From contig JAFQHP010000036.1 in NCBI GenBank assembly GCA_017397895.1, positions 1 through 61,620 on the forward strand: a DNA stretch of 61,620 bases, given 5' to 3'. Shown here piece by piece: positions 7,988-15,632 of this stretch; position 1 is the stretch's first letter; each line of letters starts with the position of its first letter. The DNA is from Clostridia bacterium. GTDB taxonomy: Bacteria; Bacillota; Clostridia; Christensenellales; Aristaeellaceae. Under the pieces are notes generated by a model, which had not been told where the DNA came from, made no database searches, and was given only the letters and a program-made list of their open reading frames with translations. The position numbers and the translations under genes are program-made.

Positions 7988-9181
7988 ATGCGGGTGTTGA
8001 TTGAACTGCATGATACCCAGCAGCCGGTGGAAAATGTGATCGGCGCATGCGTGCTCAAGCCGGATGTGCTTGTTTTGCTGGGAGACAGGAAAATCGAAAA
8101 ACAGAAGTATCAGAAACCCCTCCTGAATTTTTTTGAAATGGAAGAGCTGGCCGTGCAGGTGGATTATCGTACCTGCGGGCTGCACGACGTGGGCCAGGTG
8201 GTGGATTGTCTGAAGGACGTGCTGGCCCAGTACGGTAAGGAAAACTGCATTGTGGATGTGGGCGGCGGCAGTGATGTGCTGCTGCTGGCAGCAGGCTATG
8301 TGTGCCTGGAAAGCGGCGTGGCGGCGGTGCAGCATCAGCCCGGCTCCAACAAGCTGAAGTGGTTTATCGGCCCGGACGCCGGGAAGGAAGAGCGGTTTGA
8401 CATTCAGCTGTCCCTGGAGCAGGTGGTGGCCCTCACCGGGGGCGAGCTTCTGCGCAACGGCCATGTGGGCCCGGAACTGATGACGGAAGAGATGACCGGG
8501 CTGATTGACCGCATTTTCCCCATTTATCTGAAAAACCGGAAGGTGTGGCCCAAGTTTGTCCAGTACCTGCAGGTGGCAGCCAAGGATGATAACTGGGACG
8601 GCACAGCCTATGACGCCCCCCGCACCATTCTTGTCAACGGCCAGGTGCGAAACCCCAACGACGCCATTATGCGTACCCTGCAGGAAGCGGGGGCCATGGA
8701 TGTGTATGAGCTGGACGAAAAGCGCTGCCGCTTCTCCTTTGTGAACCCCACCATCGGCAAATGTATGTGCGATGTGGGTGTGTGGCTGGAAATGTATATC
8801 TTTTCCGCCATGGTGCAAAGCGGGCTGTTTGATGCGGCGCAGATCAGCATGGTGGTCAGCTGGGATGATGATCCCCAGAACGATAAGGTTCAAAATGAGA
8901 TTGACGTGGCGGCCTGTGCCGGGCTGGGCCAGTTGTTCTGTTCCTGTAAAACCTCCACGCCGGACCCCTATATGCTCAATGAAATCGCTGTGATGACCCG
9001 GCGCTTTGGCACCGCCTACGCCACGCCTGTATTGGCCACGGTGTGCGATATGAAGCGGGATGCCACGGCGGCCTATTACCGGGCCCAGCAGATGGGCGTG
9101 GAGCTGATTGATATCAACGACCTGGAAAAGGGAAAGCTCATGAACCGGCTGACTGCCCTTCGCCGCAAGTGGGATCGCTGA
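7988..9181 (+). CDS. Orphan CARF-domain, Card1/DUF1887-like PD-(D/E)XK protein
   Basis: A 397-residue soluble protein. The N-terminal half resembles the CARF sensor of DUF1887 proteins, where VDVGGGSDVLLLAAG takes the place of the usual T-G-G-T ligand loop. The C-terminal half looks like a PD-(D/E)XK nuclease: GVWLEMY (E268), NEIDV (D306), then CSCKT with K321. In characterised Card1/Can2 enzymes the residue two before the Lys is Glu, whereas here it is Ser319. These enzymes cut DNA or RNA when cyclic oligoadenylate binds. No cas gene or CRISPR array is present. I chose ATG 7988 (AAGGAAGG upstream) because the in-frame ATG at 7949 sits one base after a TATAAT box at 7942-7947. Family assignment is by motif, fairly confident. 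Activity is uncertain. Confidence 0.65.
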   Translation: MRVLIELHDTQQPVENVIGACVLKPDVLVLLGDRKIEKQKYQKPLLNFFEMEELAVQVDYRTCGLHDVGQVVDCLKDVLAQYGKENCIVDVGGGSDVLLLAAGYVCLESGVAAVQHQPGSNKLKWFIGPDAGKEERFDIQLSLEQVVALTGGELLRNGHVGPELMTEEMTGLIDRIFPIYLKNRKVWPKFVQYLQVAAKDDNWDGTAYDAPRTILVNGQVRNPNDAIMRTLQEAGAMDVYELDEKRCRFSFVNPTIGKCMCDVGVWLEMYIFSAMVQSGLFDAAQISMVVSWDDDPQNDKVQNEIDVAACAGLGQLFCSCKTSTPDPYMLNEIAVMTRRFGTAYATPVLATVCDMKRDATAAYYRAQQMGVELIDINDLEKGKLMNRLTALRRKWDR

Positions 9182-9208
9182 AATCCCGGCCAAGTACAAT
9201 AAGAATAC

Positions 9209-9252
9209 AGCTTTTCGGGGGCAAAATCCCCTGAAAAGCTTTTCATTTTTTC
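9209..9252 (+). terminator. Intrinsic terminator after the CARF gene
   Basis: AGCTTTTCGGGG pairs with CCCCTGAAAAGCT around a short A-rich loop, followed by TTTCATTTTTT. Confidence 0.8.
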
Positions 9253-9305
9253 CGGGATGTTGTAAGATAAAGCAAATACATGTGCGTATACAAGGAGATA
9301 AAACC

Positions 9306-10484
9306 ATGAACAAAAAGGGAAATGAACGCTGGCTTCGGCTGGTGCTGGGCTGCGCGGTGCTGCTGGTGGCGGGCATTATTTACGCCTGGAGCAACCTGAA
9401 CGTGCCGCTGCAAAAGCGCTTTGCCCAGACGGAGCTTTCCTTCTGCTTTACGCTGACGCTGTGCTTTTTTTGCCTGGGCGGGCTGGTGTCCGGCCTGATG
9501 AGCAAAAAGGTGAGCATGTTCAGCCGGATGATCCTGGCGGCGCTGTTGACGGGGCTGGGGTTTATTTTGTCTGCCGTCAACGGCGGCAATATCTGGCTTT
9601 TGTACCTGGGCTACGGCGTGATGGCCGGCAGCGGCATCGGCATTGTGTACAATACCGTCATTGCGGCCACCAATGCATGGTTCCCGGATAAGAAGGGCCT
9701 GTGCAGCGGCGCGCTGATGATGAGTTTCGGCTTTTCTGCGCTTTTGTTTGGCAAACTGGCCAACGCCATGTTTGATATGCCCGGCATTGGCTGGCAGCGC
9801 ACCTATCAGCTGCTGGGTGGGGTGGCTGCGGTGGTGTTCATTGCGGCTGCGTGGCTGCTGAAGATGCCGCAAGGGGAAAAGAAGGCCCAGGCGGCGGATG
9901 CGGAAAACGACGTGCCCACCAGGGAAATGATCAAAAAGCTCAGCTTCTGGAAGCTGTTTGTGTTTTTCACGTTGCTTGCCGCCGTGGGCTCTGCCGCCAT
10001 CGGTTTTGGCCGGAACTATTTCCTGTCTGTTGGGATGGCGGAGGCCGCAGCGGTGACGGTGGCGGGGCTGCTGAGCATTTTCAACGGTCTTGGCCGCATT
10101 GTGTCTGGCATGGCGTTTGATAAGCTGGGCCTGCGCAAAACCCAGGTGCTCACCAGTGCGGTGGCCATTTTGTCGCCGTTGGTAGCCCTGCTGGCCATTT
10201 TGCTCAAGGCCGGCTGGCTGGGGGCAGTGGGCCTTTGTCTGTGCGGCTTTACTTATGGCTTTTCTCCCACCATGTCCGCCGCCATGGTGTCCGCCTTTTA
10301 TGGCAGCAAGTACTTCCCGCTGAATTTCCCGGTGCTGAACCTGGTGCTCATTCCTGCTTCTTTCTCCAGCACCCTGGCCGGCGCCCTGGTGTCCTTCAGC
10401 GGCAATTACCTGTCCACCTTTGTGGTGCTGACGGCCCTTTCCGTTATCGGCCTGTTTGTGAACCTGTCCATCAAAAAAGCGTAA
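9306..10484 (+). CDS. OFA-type major facilitator superfamily transporter
   Basis: A 392-residue integral membrane protein with about 12 hydrophobic segments. The N-terminal YAWSNLNVPLQKRF, GLVSGLMSKK and GSGIGIVYNTVIAATNAWFPDKKGL blocks are typical of the oxalate/formate antiporter (OFA) branch of the MFS. The second half repeats the pattern with GRIVSGMAFDKLGLRKT. These carriers move small carboxylates across the cytoplasmic membrane, but the substrate cannot be read here. The start ATG at 9306 has AAGGAG nine bases upstream. An alternative in-frame start at 9282 has no ribosome site. It is 12 bases upstream of the GH43 gene, so the two may be co-transcribed and the cargo might be related to plant-sugar metabolism (inference). 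Confidence 0.82.
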   Translation: MNKKGNERWLRLVLGCAVLLVAGIIYAWSNLNVPLQKRFAQTELSFCFTLTLCFFCLGGLVSGLMSKKVSMFSRMILAALLTGLGFILSAVNGGNIWLLYLGYGVMAGSGIGIVYNTVIAATNAWFPDKKGLCSGALMMSFGFSALLFGKLANAMFDMPGIGWQRTYQLLGGVAAVVFIAAAWLLKMPQGEKKAQAADAENDVPTREMIKKLSFWKLFVFFTLLAAVGSAAIGFGRNYFLSVGMAEAAAVTVAGLLSIFNGLGRIVSGMAFDKLGLRKTQVLTSAVAILSPLVALLAILLKAGWLGAVGLCLCGFTYGFSPTMSAAMVSAFYGSKYFPLNFPVLNLVLIPASFSSTLAGALVSFSGNYLSTFVVLTALSVIGLFVNLSIKKA

Positions 10485-10496
10485 GAGGAACCATGT

Positions 10497-11975
10497 ATGC
10501 TTGCAAAAAACCCCATGATCTATTCCGACTTCCCGGACCCGGAAGTGATCCGGGTGGAGGATACCTATTATCTGGTTACCACCACCATGCACTTTTTCCC
10601 CGGCGGGCAGATTCTCATGTCCAAAGACCTGGTGAACTGGCAGCATCTGTGCTATGCCTATGAAATTTTCGGAGAAACCATGCAGCAGCAGCTGCGAAAC
10701 GGGCACATTTACGGCCAGGGCATGTGGGCGCCAACGCTAAGATATCACGGGGGCATATTCCATCTGGTGTTTTCCTGCAATGATACAAAAAGCTGCTATC
10801 ATTTCACCGCCGCCGATATGCGGGGGCCTTGGAAGATGGGGAAGATTGAAGGGTTTTACCATGACCCATCCCTGCTTTTTGATGATGACGGCCGGGTGTA
10901 CATTGTGTACGGAAACCGGGATATCCGCATTACGGAGCTGAAGCAGGATCTTTCCGCACCCCTGCCCGACGGGCTGAACCGCATTCTCATTCACGATGAG
11001 GAAGAGGGCCTGGGCTGGGAGGGCAGCCATATTCACAAGATAGGCGGCCGGTATTACCTGTGCAACATCCACTGGCCCAAGGGCAAAATGCGCAGCCAGG
11101 GCGTACATTCCTGTGACAGCCTTACCGGGGAATTCATCGGCGGAGAAGTGCTGATGGATGATCTGGACGGCTCCTTCCGGGGCGTGGCTCAGGGCGGCAT
11201 GGTGGATACGCCGGAGGGGAAATGGTATATGCCCCTGTTTCAGGATCACGGCGCCCAGGGCCGCATGCCGGTGCTGGTGCCCTTTACCTGGGAAAACCAT
11301 ATGCCGAAAATGGAAAAAGCGCCCAGGGTGCTGGATATTCCGGTGGACGAAACGGTGCCCAGGCTTTACACCTCCGATTCTTTGCTTTCCGGCATCAGCT
11401 TCCTGTGGCAGTGGAACCATGAGCCGGACAAAACTTGCATTGCGTATACCGAAAAGGGCCTGCAATTGATTTGCGACGGCCCGGCCCGGGATGTGGAATT
11501 TGCCCGGAACACCCTCACCCAGCGCTGTTTCAATGAAGCCTGCAGCGGCCAGGTGACGGTGGATGTGTCCGCCCTCAGGGAAGGGGACCATGCCGGCATC
11601 TGCGCCCTGCAGGGCTGTTTTGCCCAGCTGTGCGTCACGGTGCGGGGCGGGCAGAAGTTCCTGTCCCTCGTCAGCCGGGAAGCGGGGGAGGGCACCCTGT
11701 GCCGCTCCACCGAACCCCCGCAGGAGCGGCAGGCCATTCCCTTTGCCGGAAACAGCATCACCCTCCGGGCGGTCTTTGATTTCACCTGTGGCCAGGTGCA
11801 GTTTTTTTTCGATGATGGTGGCGGCATGAAGCCCTTTGGCAATGCGCATCGGCTGGTTTACCGGCTGGATCATTTCACCGGCTGCCGCATGGGCCTGTGT
11901 GCCTTCAACGAAAAAGGCCGGGGCGGACACGCCGTCTTCCGGGATTTTGTGTATCAGGTGCATGGGGAGACGTGA
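10497..11975 (+). CDS. Glycoside hydrolase family 43 (beta-xylosidase/arabinofuranosidase type)
   Basis: A 492-residue cytoplasmic enzyme with no signal peptide. The five-bladed propeller catalytic domain covers about residues 1-290 and shows the three GH43 acids: the base in DFPDPE (D14), the pKa modulator in YHDPSLLF (D123) and the acid in WEGSHI (E175). The C-terminal 180 residues look like the beta-sandwich found behind GH43 beta-xylosidases. Such enzymes release xylose or arabinose from short oligosaccharides. Absence of a signal peptide fits hydrolysis of imported oligomers. The start is ATG 10497 with GAGGAA upstream. Immediately after the stop the GGGGCTTCGCCCC hairpin of repeat copy C begins. 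Confidence 0.88.
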   Translation: MLAKNPMIYSDFPDPEVIRVEDTYYLVTTTMHFFPGGQILMSKDLVNWQHLCYAYEIFGETMQQQLRNGHIYGQGMWAPTLRYHGGIFHLVFSCNDTKSCYHFTAADMRGPWKMGKIEGFYHDPSLLFDDDGRVYIVYGNRDIRITELKQDLSAPLPDGLNRILIHDEEEGLGWEGSHIHKIGGRYYLCNIHWPKGKMRSQGVHSCDSLTGEFIGGEVLMDDLDGSFRGVAQGGMVDTPEGKWYMPLFQDHGAQGRMPVLVPFTWENHMPKMEKAPRVLDIPVDETVPRLYTSDSLLSGISFLWQWNHEPDKTCIAYTEKGLQLICDGPARDVEFARNTLTQRCFNEACSGQVTVDVSALREGDHAGICALQGCFAQLCVTVRGGQKFLSLVSREAGEGTLCRSTEPPQERQAIPFAGNSITLRAVFDFTCGQVQFFFDDGGGMKPFGNAHRLVYRLDHFTGCRMGLCAFNEKGRGGHAVFRDFVYQVHGET

Positions 11976-12367
11976 GGGGCTTCGCCCCCTCCCCCCCACA
12001 AGGGATTTCATCCCTTGACCCATTCTGCGGAAGTGGTGGACCGGACGAACAAACCCGTTTGCAAATGCCAGTTGCGATATTGCGAATTGGCTGCGGCACG
12101 GCCGCCCCACGGGCTGGGCGGCTTTCAGCCGCCTGCCGGATGCTTTTGCATCCGGGGAAAACAATAAAAAATAGCGGATGGGAAAATGAATTTTCCCTCC
12201 GCTTATTTTTTCGTTTTCATTATGCCCGTGGGTACATATTCTGCCCCTTACGTTTCATGCGGAAACAAGTTTACCTTGTAGGTTTGTGTGCCGCAGAAAG
12301 GGTCCAGGGTCGATGGCCCTGGCGCGGGGGTACCGGGGGCGAGGAGCCCCCTGCTTCGTTTCGTTGC
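11976..12367. repeat. Composite hairpin repeat island, copy C, between convergent genes
   Basis: Non-coding. The order is the GGGGCTTCGCCCC hairpin directly after the GH43 stop, AAGGGATTTCATCCCTT, one 62-base-type unit (about 12051-12108), GGCGGC..GCCGCC, GGATGC..GCATCC, the palindrome at 12158-12217, a GCCCGTGGG motif, GGGTCCAGGGTCGATGGCCCTGG, and a last GGGGGC..GCCCCC hairpin just outside the thrC stop. Same order as copy B but shorter. Confidence 0.85.
12158..12217. terminator. Bidirectional terminator-like palindrome of repeat copy C
   Basis: Pairs GCGGA (12174-12178) with TCCGC (12198-12202) and GGGAAAAT (12180-12187) with ATTTTCCC (12190-12197). A- and T-runs lie on both sides. It lies between two convergent genes, where a two-way terminator would be useful. 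Confidence 0.7.
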
Positions 12368-13828
12368 TTACTCCGCCACCTTGCTCAGGATATAGGGGAT
12401 AATCTCCTCCCGGGCAATGCGGTCCTTGTGCAGGATGGGCTTTTGCCGCAGGCTGGAAAGGTTCCCGGGTACGGGTACGCCGGTGACCTGGTTCAGCTTT
12501 TCGGCGTCGGCGAATTCATCCTGGCCGCCGGTCAGGCCCAGGGCCTTGAGCACAGGGGCGGGGAACTTGTAGGGGGAAGCGGTGGAGAGCACCACCTGGG
12601 GCCGGCCTTCGGCCTGGGCCTTCACCTGTTCCATCACATGCCAGGCCACGGCGGTGTGGGGATCCAGCAGGTATTTTTCTTCCTGCCACACTTTACCGAT
12701 GGCGGCCATGGTTTCTTCTTCATTGCAGCAGCCGGCGCTGAAATTTTCCTGAATGGCTTTCAGGGTAGCTTCGTCCACCTGATAGAAGCCTTCCCGGTTC
12801 AATTGTTCCATCCAGCCCTTTACCTTTTCATGGCTCTGGCTGGCGTAATAGAGCAGGCGTTCCAGATTGGAGGACACCAGGATATCCATGGAGGGGGAAG
12901 CGGTCTTGTAGAATTCCCGGCGGCGGTCATACAGGCCGGTTTCCAGGAAATCCGTCAGCACCTTATTGGCGTTGGAGGCGCACACCAGCCGCCCCACGGG
13001 CAGGCCCATCATTTTTGCATAGTAGCCGGCCAGGATATCGCCGAAATTGCCGGTGGGCACGATGTAATCCACCTTGTCGCCAAAGGCGATGCGGCCCTCT
13101 TCCATCAGCCGGGCATAGGCGATGAAGTAATAGGTCACCTGGGGGGCCAGACGGCCGATATTGATGGAATTGGCGGAGGACAGGCTGACGCCGGTGCCTT
13201 CCAGCTTTTCGGACAGGGCGGCGAAAGCCTCTTTCACGCCCCGCTGGCAATCGTCAAAATTCCCTTCCACGGAGCAGACGGTGACGTTCTTGCCTTCCTG
13301 GGTGGCCATCTGGCGCTGCTGCATGGGGGAAACGCCCTCAGCGGGGTAGAACACGATGATGGAGGTGCCCTCCACGTCCATAAAGCCGTTGAGGGCGGCC
13401 TTGCCGGTATCACCGGAGGTGGCGGTGAGGATGACGGTTTTGCCGGCCATGCCCTCCTGCCTGCGGGCAGCGGTCATCAGCTGGGGCAGCATGGAAAGGG
13501 CCACGTCCTTGAAGGCGGAGGTGGGGCCGCGGAACAGTTCCAGCACATAATCGTTGCCCACTTTCACCAGGGGGGTCAGATCCTCCGTTTCAAATTTACC
13601 GGTGTATGCCTTTTCCACCAGCGCTTTCATGTTTTCAAAGCCCGGCATCAGGTAGGACAGGATCATTTCCGCCATGCCCAGGCTGTCCTTTTTCAGGCAT
13701 TCCTGCACAGGGAAGGGGCGGCTGCCCAGGGTTTTGTCCAGGAACAGGCCGCCGTCGGGGGCCAGGCCCTGCAGGACGGCGTAGGTATCGGTGCCGGAGA
13801 GGGTGGAGCGGGTGCTTTCATAATGCAT
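12368..13828 (-). CDS. thrC: Threonine synthase
   Basis: A 486-residue PLP enzyme that converts O-phosphohomoserine to threonine and phosphate, the last step of the pathway. The N-terminal YESTRS, GLAPDGGLF and the PLP-lysine motif GPTSAFKD (K107) are present, as are ATSGDTGKAALNGF, SSANSINIGR and PTGNFGDILAGYYAK. Length is normal for the long fungal/bacterial-type ThrC. The start is at 13828 with GGAGG upstream. It lies 18 bases downstream of the ACT-domain gene on the same strand and divergent from hom, forming a threonine-branch locus. Confidence 0.95.
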   Translation of the reverse strand: MHYESTRSTLSGTDTYAVLQGLAPDGGLFLDKTLGSRPFPVQECLKKDSLGMAEMILSYLMPGFENMKALVEKAYTGKFETEDLTPLVKVGNDYVLELFRGPTSAFKDVALSMLPQLMTAARRQEGMAGKTVILTATSGDTGKAALNGFMDVEGTSIIVFYPAEGVSPMQQRQMATQEGKNVTVCSVEGNFDDCQRGVKEAFAALSEKLEGTGVSLSSANSINIGRLAPQVTYYFIAYARLMEEGRIAFGDKVDYIVPTGNFGDILAGYYAKMMGLPVGRLVCASNANKVLTDFLETGLYDRRREFYKTASPSMDILVSSNLERLLYYASQSHEKVKGWMEQLNREGFYQVDEATLKAIQENFSAGCCNEEETMAAIGKVWQEEKYLLDPHTAVAWHVMEQVKAQAEGRPQVVLSTASPYKFPAPVLKALGLTGGQDEFADAEKLNQVTGVPVPGNLSSLRQKPILHKDRIAREEIIPYILSKVAE

Positions 13829-13846
13829 AACGGTATTCCTCCAAAG

Positions 13847-14284
13847 TTATTCAATGGCGATCAGGCGGGGGTGTTCGGCGCCGGATACGTCTTTCATGCA
13901 GTGAATGAGGTGCTGGATGTCGCCTTCCATCTGGCTCACGTCCAGGGCGATGGTGACGCTGGCCTTGCCGTGGATGGGCAGGTTTTGGGTGATGGTGAGC
14001 ACGCTGCAGTGAAGCGCGGAAATGCAGCTGAGCAGCTGGCTCAGCACGCCGGCTTCATGGCTCAGCGTGACGGAGAAGATGGCTTTGCGGCCGGCGGCTT
14101 CCTGGTTGGGCTCCAGAATGAAGTCCTTGTACTTATAATAGGTACTTCTGGAAATGCCGGCCAGCTTCACTGCCTGGCTCACTTCCCGGACCACGCCTTC
14201 CTCCAACAGCCGTTTGGCCTGCAATACTTTATCGTAATAATCCGGCAGGATGCTTTTGTGGATGATCAGATAATCGTCAAGCAT
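13847..14284 (-). CDS. ACT-domain protein, PheB/UPF0735-like
   Basis: A 145-residue protein. Residues 1-60 hold a predicted helix-turn-helix (REVSQAVKLAGISRSTYYKYKDFI). The C-terminal ACT domain (about 70-145: FSVTLSHEAGVLSQLLSCIS, ITQNLPIHGKASVTIALD) is the fold that binds amino acids in metabolic control. The pattern matches UPF0735/PheB proteins often located beside homoserine dehydrogenase. I chose the ATG at 14284 (CAAAGGAG upstream). An upstream in-frame ATG at 14431 would overlap hom. It is first in the operon with thrC. Its likely job is threonine- or homoserine-responsive control (inference). Confidence 0.8.
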   Translation of the reverse strand: MLDDYLIIHKSILPDYYDKVLQAKRLLEEGVVREVSQAVKLAGISRSTYYKYKDFILEPNQEAAGRKAIFSVTLSHEAGVLSQLLSCISALHCSVLTITQNLPIHGKASVTIALDVSQMEGDIQHLIHCMKDVSGAEHPRLIAIE

Positions 14285-14320
14285 GGCTGTTTCTCCTTTG
14301 TTTTTTTGTCCCCTCCTGTC

Positions 14321-14349
14321 TTGCAAAAGGAACGTCCCTATGATACACT
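14321..14349 (+). promoter_or_regulatory. Sigma-A promoter of hom
   Basis: TTGCAA (14321-14326), 17-base spacer, TACACT (14344-14349). Its -10 box overlaps by two bases that of the divergent promoter. Confidence 0.65.
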
Positions 14350-14368
14350 GTTTTCGTTGGAAAAACAA
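14340..14368 (-). promoter_or_regulatory. Sigma-A promoter of the ACT-thrC operon
   Basis: On the minus strand, TTGTTT (14368-14363), 17-base spacer, TATCAT (14345-14340). It faces the hom promoter head to head, sharing the -10 region. Confidence 0.6.
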
Positions 14369-14418
14369 GTGTTTTTCACAAACGGACAAAAAGAAAACAT
14401 TTTCCCGGAGGGACAGAC

Positions 14419-15570
14419 ATGAAGGTTGCACTGGTGGGCTTTGGTACGGTAGGCAAGAGCGTATATGATATGCTGGAAAAGGCGGAAGGCATGACGCCCG
14501 GCAAGGTGCTGATGCTGCCCGAATTTTTCACCGATCCCACTTTCCAGACCACCGATTACAATGATATTCTGAATGACCCGGAAACGGAAGCCGTGGTGGA
14601 ATGTATCACCAATGCCAAAGCGGGCTATGAATATGCCAGGGCGGCGCTGAATGCGGGGAAGCATTATGTTTCTTCCAGCAAGGCCATGGTGGCGGTATAC
14701 GGCGCTGAGCTGAACCGGCTGGCCCGGGAAAAGGGCGTGGCGTTCCTGTTTGGCGCGGCCTGCGGCGGCAGCATGCCCATCCTGATGGCGCTGAGCCAGT
14801 CCCGCCAGATGGACGAAGTGCTTTCCGTCAGCGGCATTCTCAACGGCACCACCAACTATATGCTGGACGCCATGCAGCGCAAGGGCTGCACCTATGAGGC
14901 GGCACTGAAGACGGCTCAGGAGCTGGGCTATGCGGAGGCGGACCCCACCGCCGATGTGTCCGGCGCGGACAGCCTGCGCAAGATTATGCTGGCCTGTGCG
15001 GTATCCTACGGCGTATTGCCCTCTGAAGGGCTGAACCGGGAAGGCATTGAAAGCCTGACGGCGGAGGATGTGAACCACTTTGCCGCCAGGGGCCTGGTGT
15101 GCCGGCTGATTGCCAAGGGCGGCAGGAACGAAGACGGCAGCGTGTACGCCTGTGTGGAGCCGGTGCTGTTTGGGAAGAACGCCCCGGAAAGCTCCGTGCT
15201 GGATAACAATAACCTGGCCAAGAGTGTGTGCAGATACAACGGCTCCCTGGTGCTGATCGGGCAGGGTGCCGGCGGCGATCCCACCGCATCCAATGTGCTG
15301 CGGGATCTGGTGAACATCCGGGCCGCCTACCGGCATTACCTGCCTGCCGATTGCAAGGAAGGCACTGCGATGAACGATGCCTGCCTGAGCCGCTATTATG
15401 TGCGTGTGGACGGGCAGGACGCCGGCCTTTTCCAGGCGGAAGAAGCGGAGCAGGACGGCAGCGTATGCCGCATTGTGACGGCCGCCATGCCGGTGAAAAA
15501 GATGCATCAACTGGCTGCGGATATCCGGGCAAACGGCCGGAAGGTGTTCTTTGCTGCCATGGCAGAATAA
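14419..15570 (+). CDS. hom: Homoserine dehydrogenase
   Basis: A 383-residue cytoplasmic enzyme reducing aspartate semialdehyde to homoserine with NAD(P)H. GFGTVGKSV (residues 7-15) is the dinucleotide loop, SSSKAMVA matches the usual TANK-type region, GGSMPIL and GILNGTTNYML are the catalytic-domain signatures, and ADPTADVSGADSLRK follows. It lacks the C-terminal ACT domain of longer enzymes, and a separate ACT protein is encoded divergently, which may supply regulation in trans (inference). The start ATG at 14419 has GGAGG nearby upstream. Confidence 0.93.
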   Translation: MKVALVGFGTVGKSVYDMLEKAEGMTPGKVLMLPEFFTDPTFQTTDYNDILNDPETEAVVECITNAKAGYEYARAALNAGKHYVSSSKAMVAVYGAELNRLAREKGVAFLFGAACGGSMPILMALSQSRQMDEVLSVSGILNGTTNYMLDAMQRKGCTYEAALKTAQELGYAEADPTADVSGADSLRKIMLACAVSYGVLPSEGLNREGIESLTAEDVNHFAARGLVCRLIAKGGRNEDGSVYACVEPVLFGKNAPESSVLDNNNLAKSVCRYNGSLVLIGQGAGGDPTASNVLRDLVNIRAAYRHYLPADCKEGTAMNDACLSRYYVRVDGQDAGLFQAEEAEQDGSVCRIVTAAMPVKKMHQLAADIRANGRKVFFAAMAE

Positions 15571-15585
15571 ACCGAATAAAAAAAT

Positions 15586-15617
15586 CCCCGGCTGCATTTT
15601 GTGCAGCCGGGTTTTTT
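15586..15617. terminator. Intrinsic terminator between convergent hom and ABC exporter
   Basis: CCCGGCTGCA pairs with TGCAGCCGGG (15602-15611), followed by a six-T run. A-run on the other side makes it usable from both strands. Confidence 0.85.
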
Positions 15618-15632
15618 GATGGGATGAACCCG

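Noticed and set aside
11897..14422. An 841-codon plus-strand frame crossing repeat island C
   Set aside because: It overlaps thrC and the ACT gene antisense and runs through palindromic non-coding repeats.
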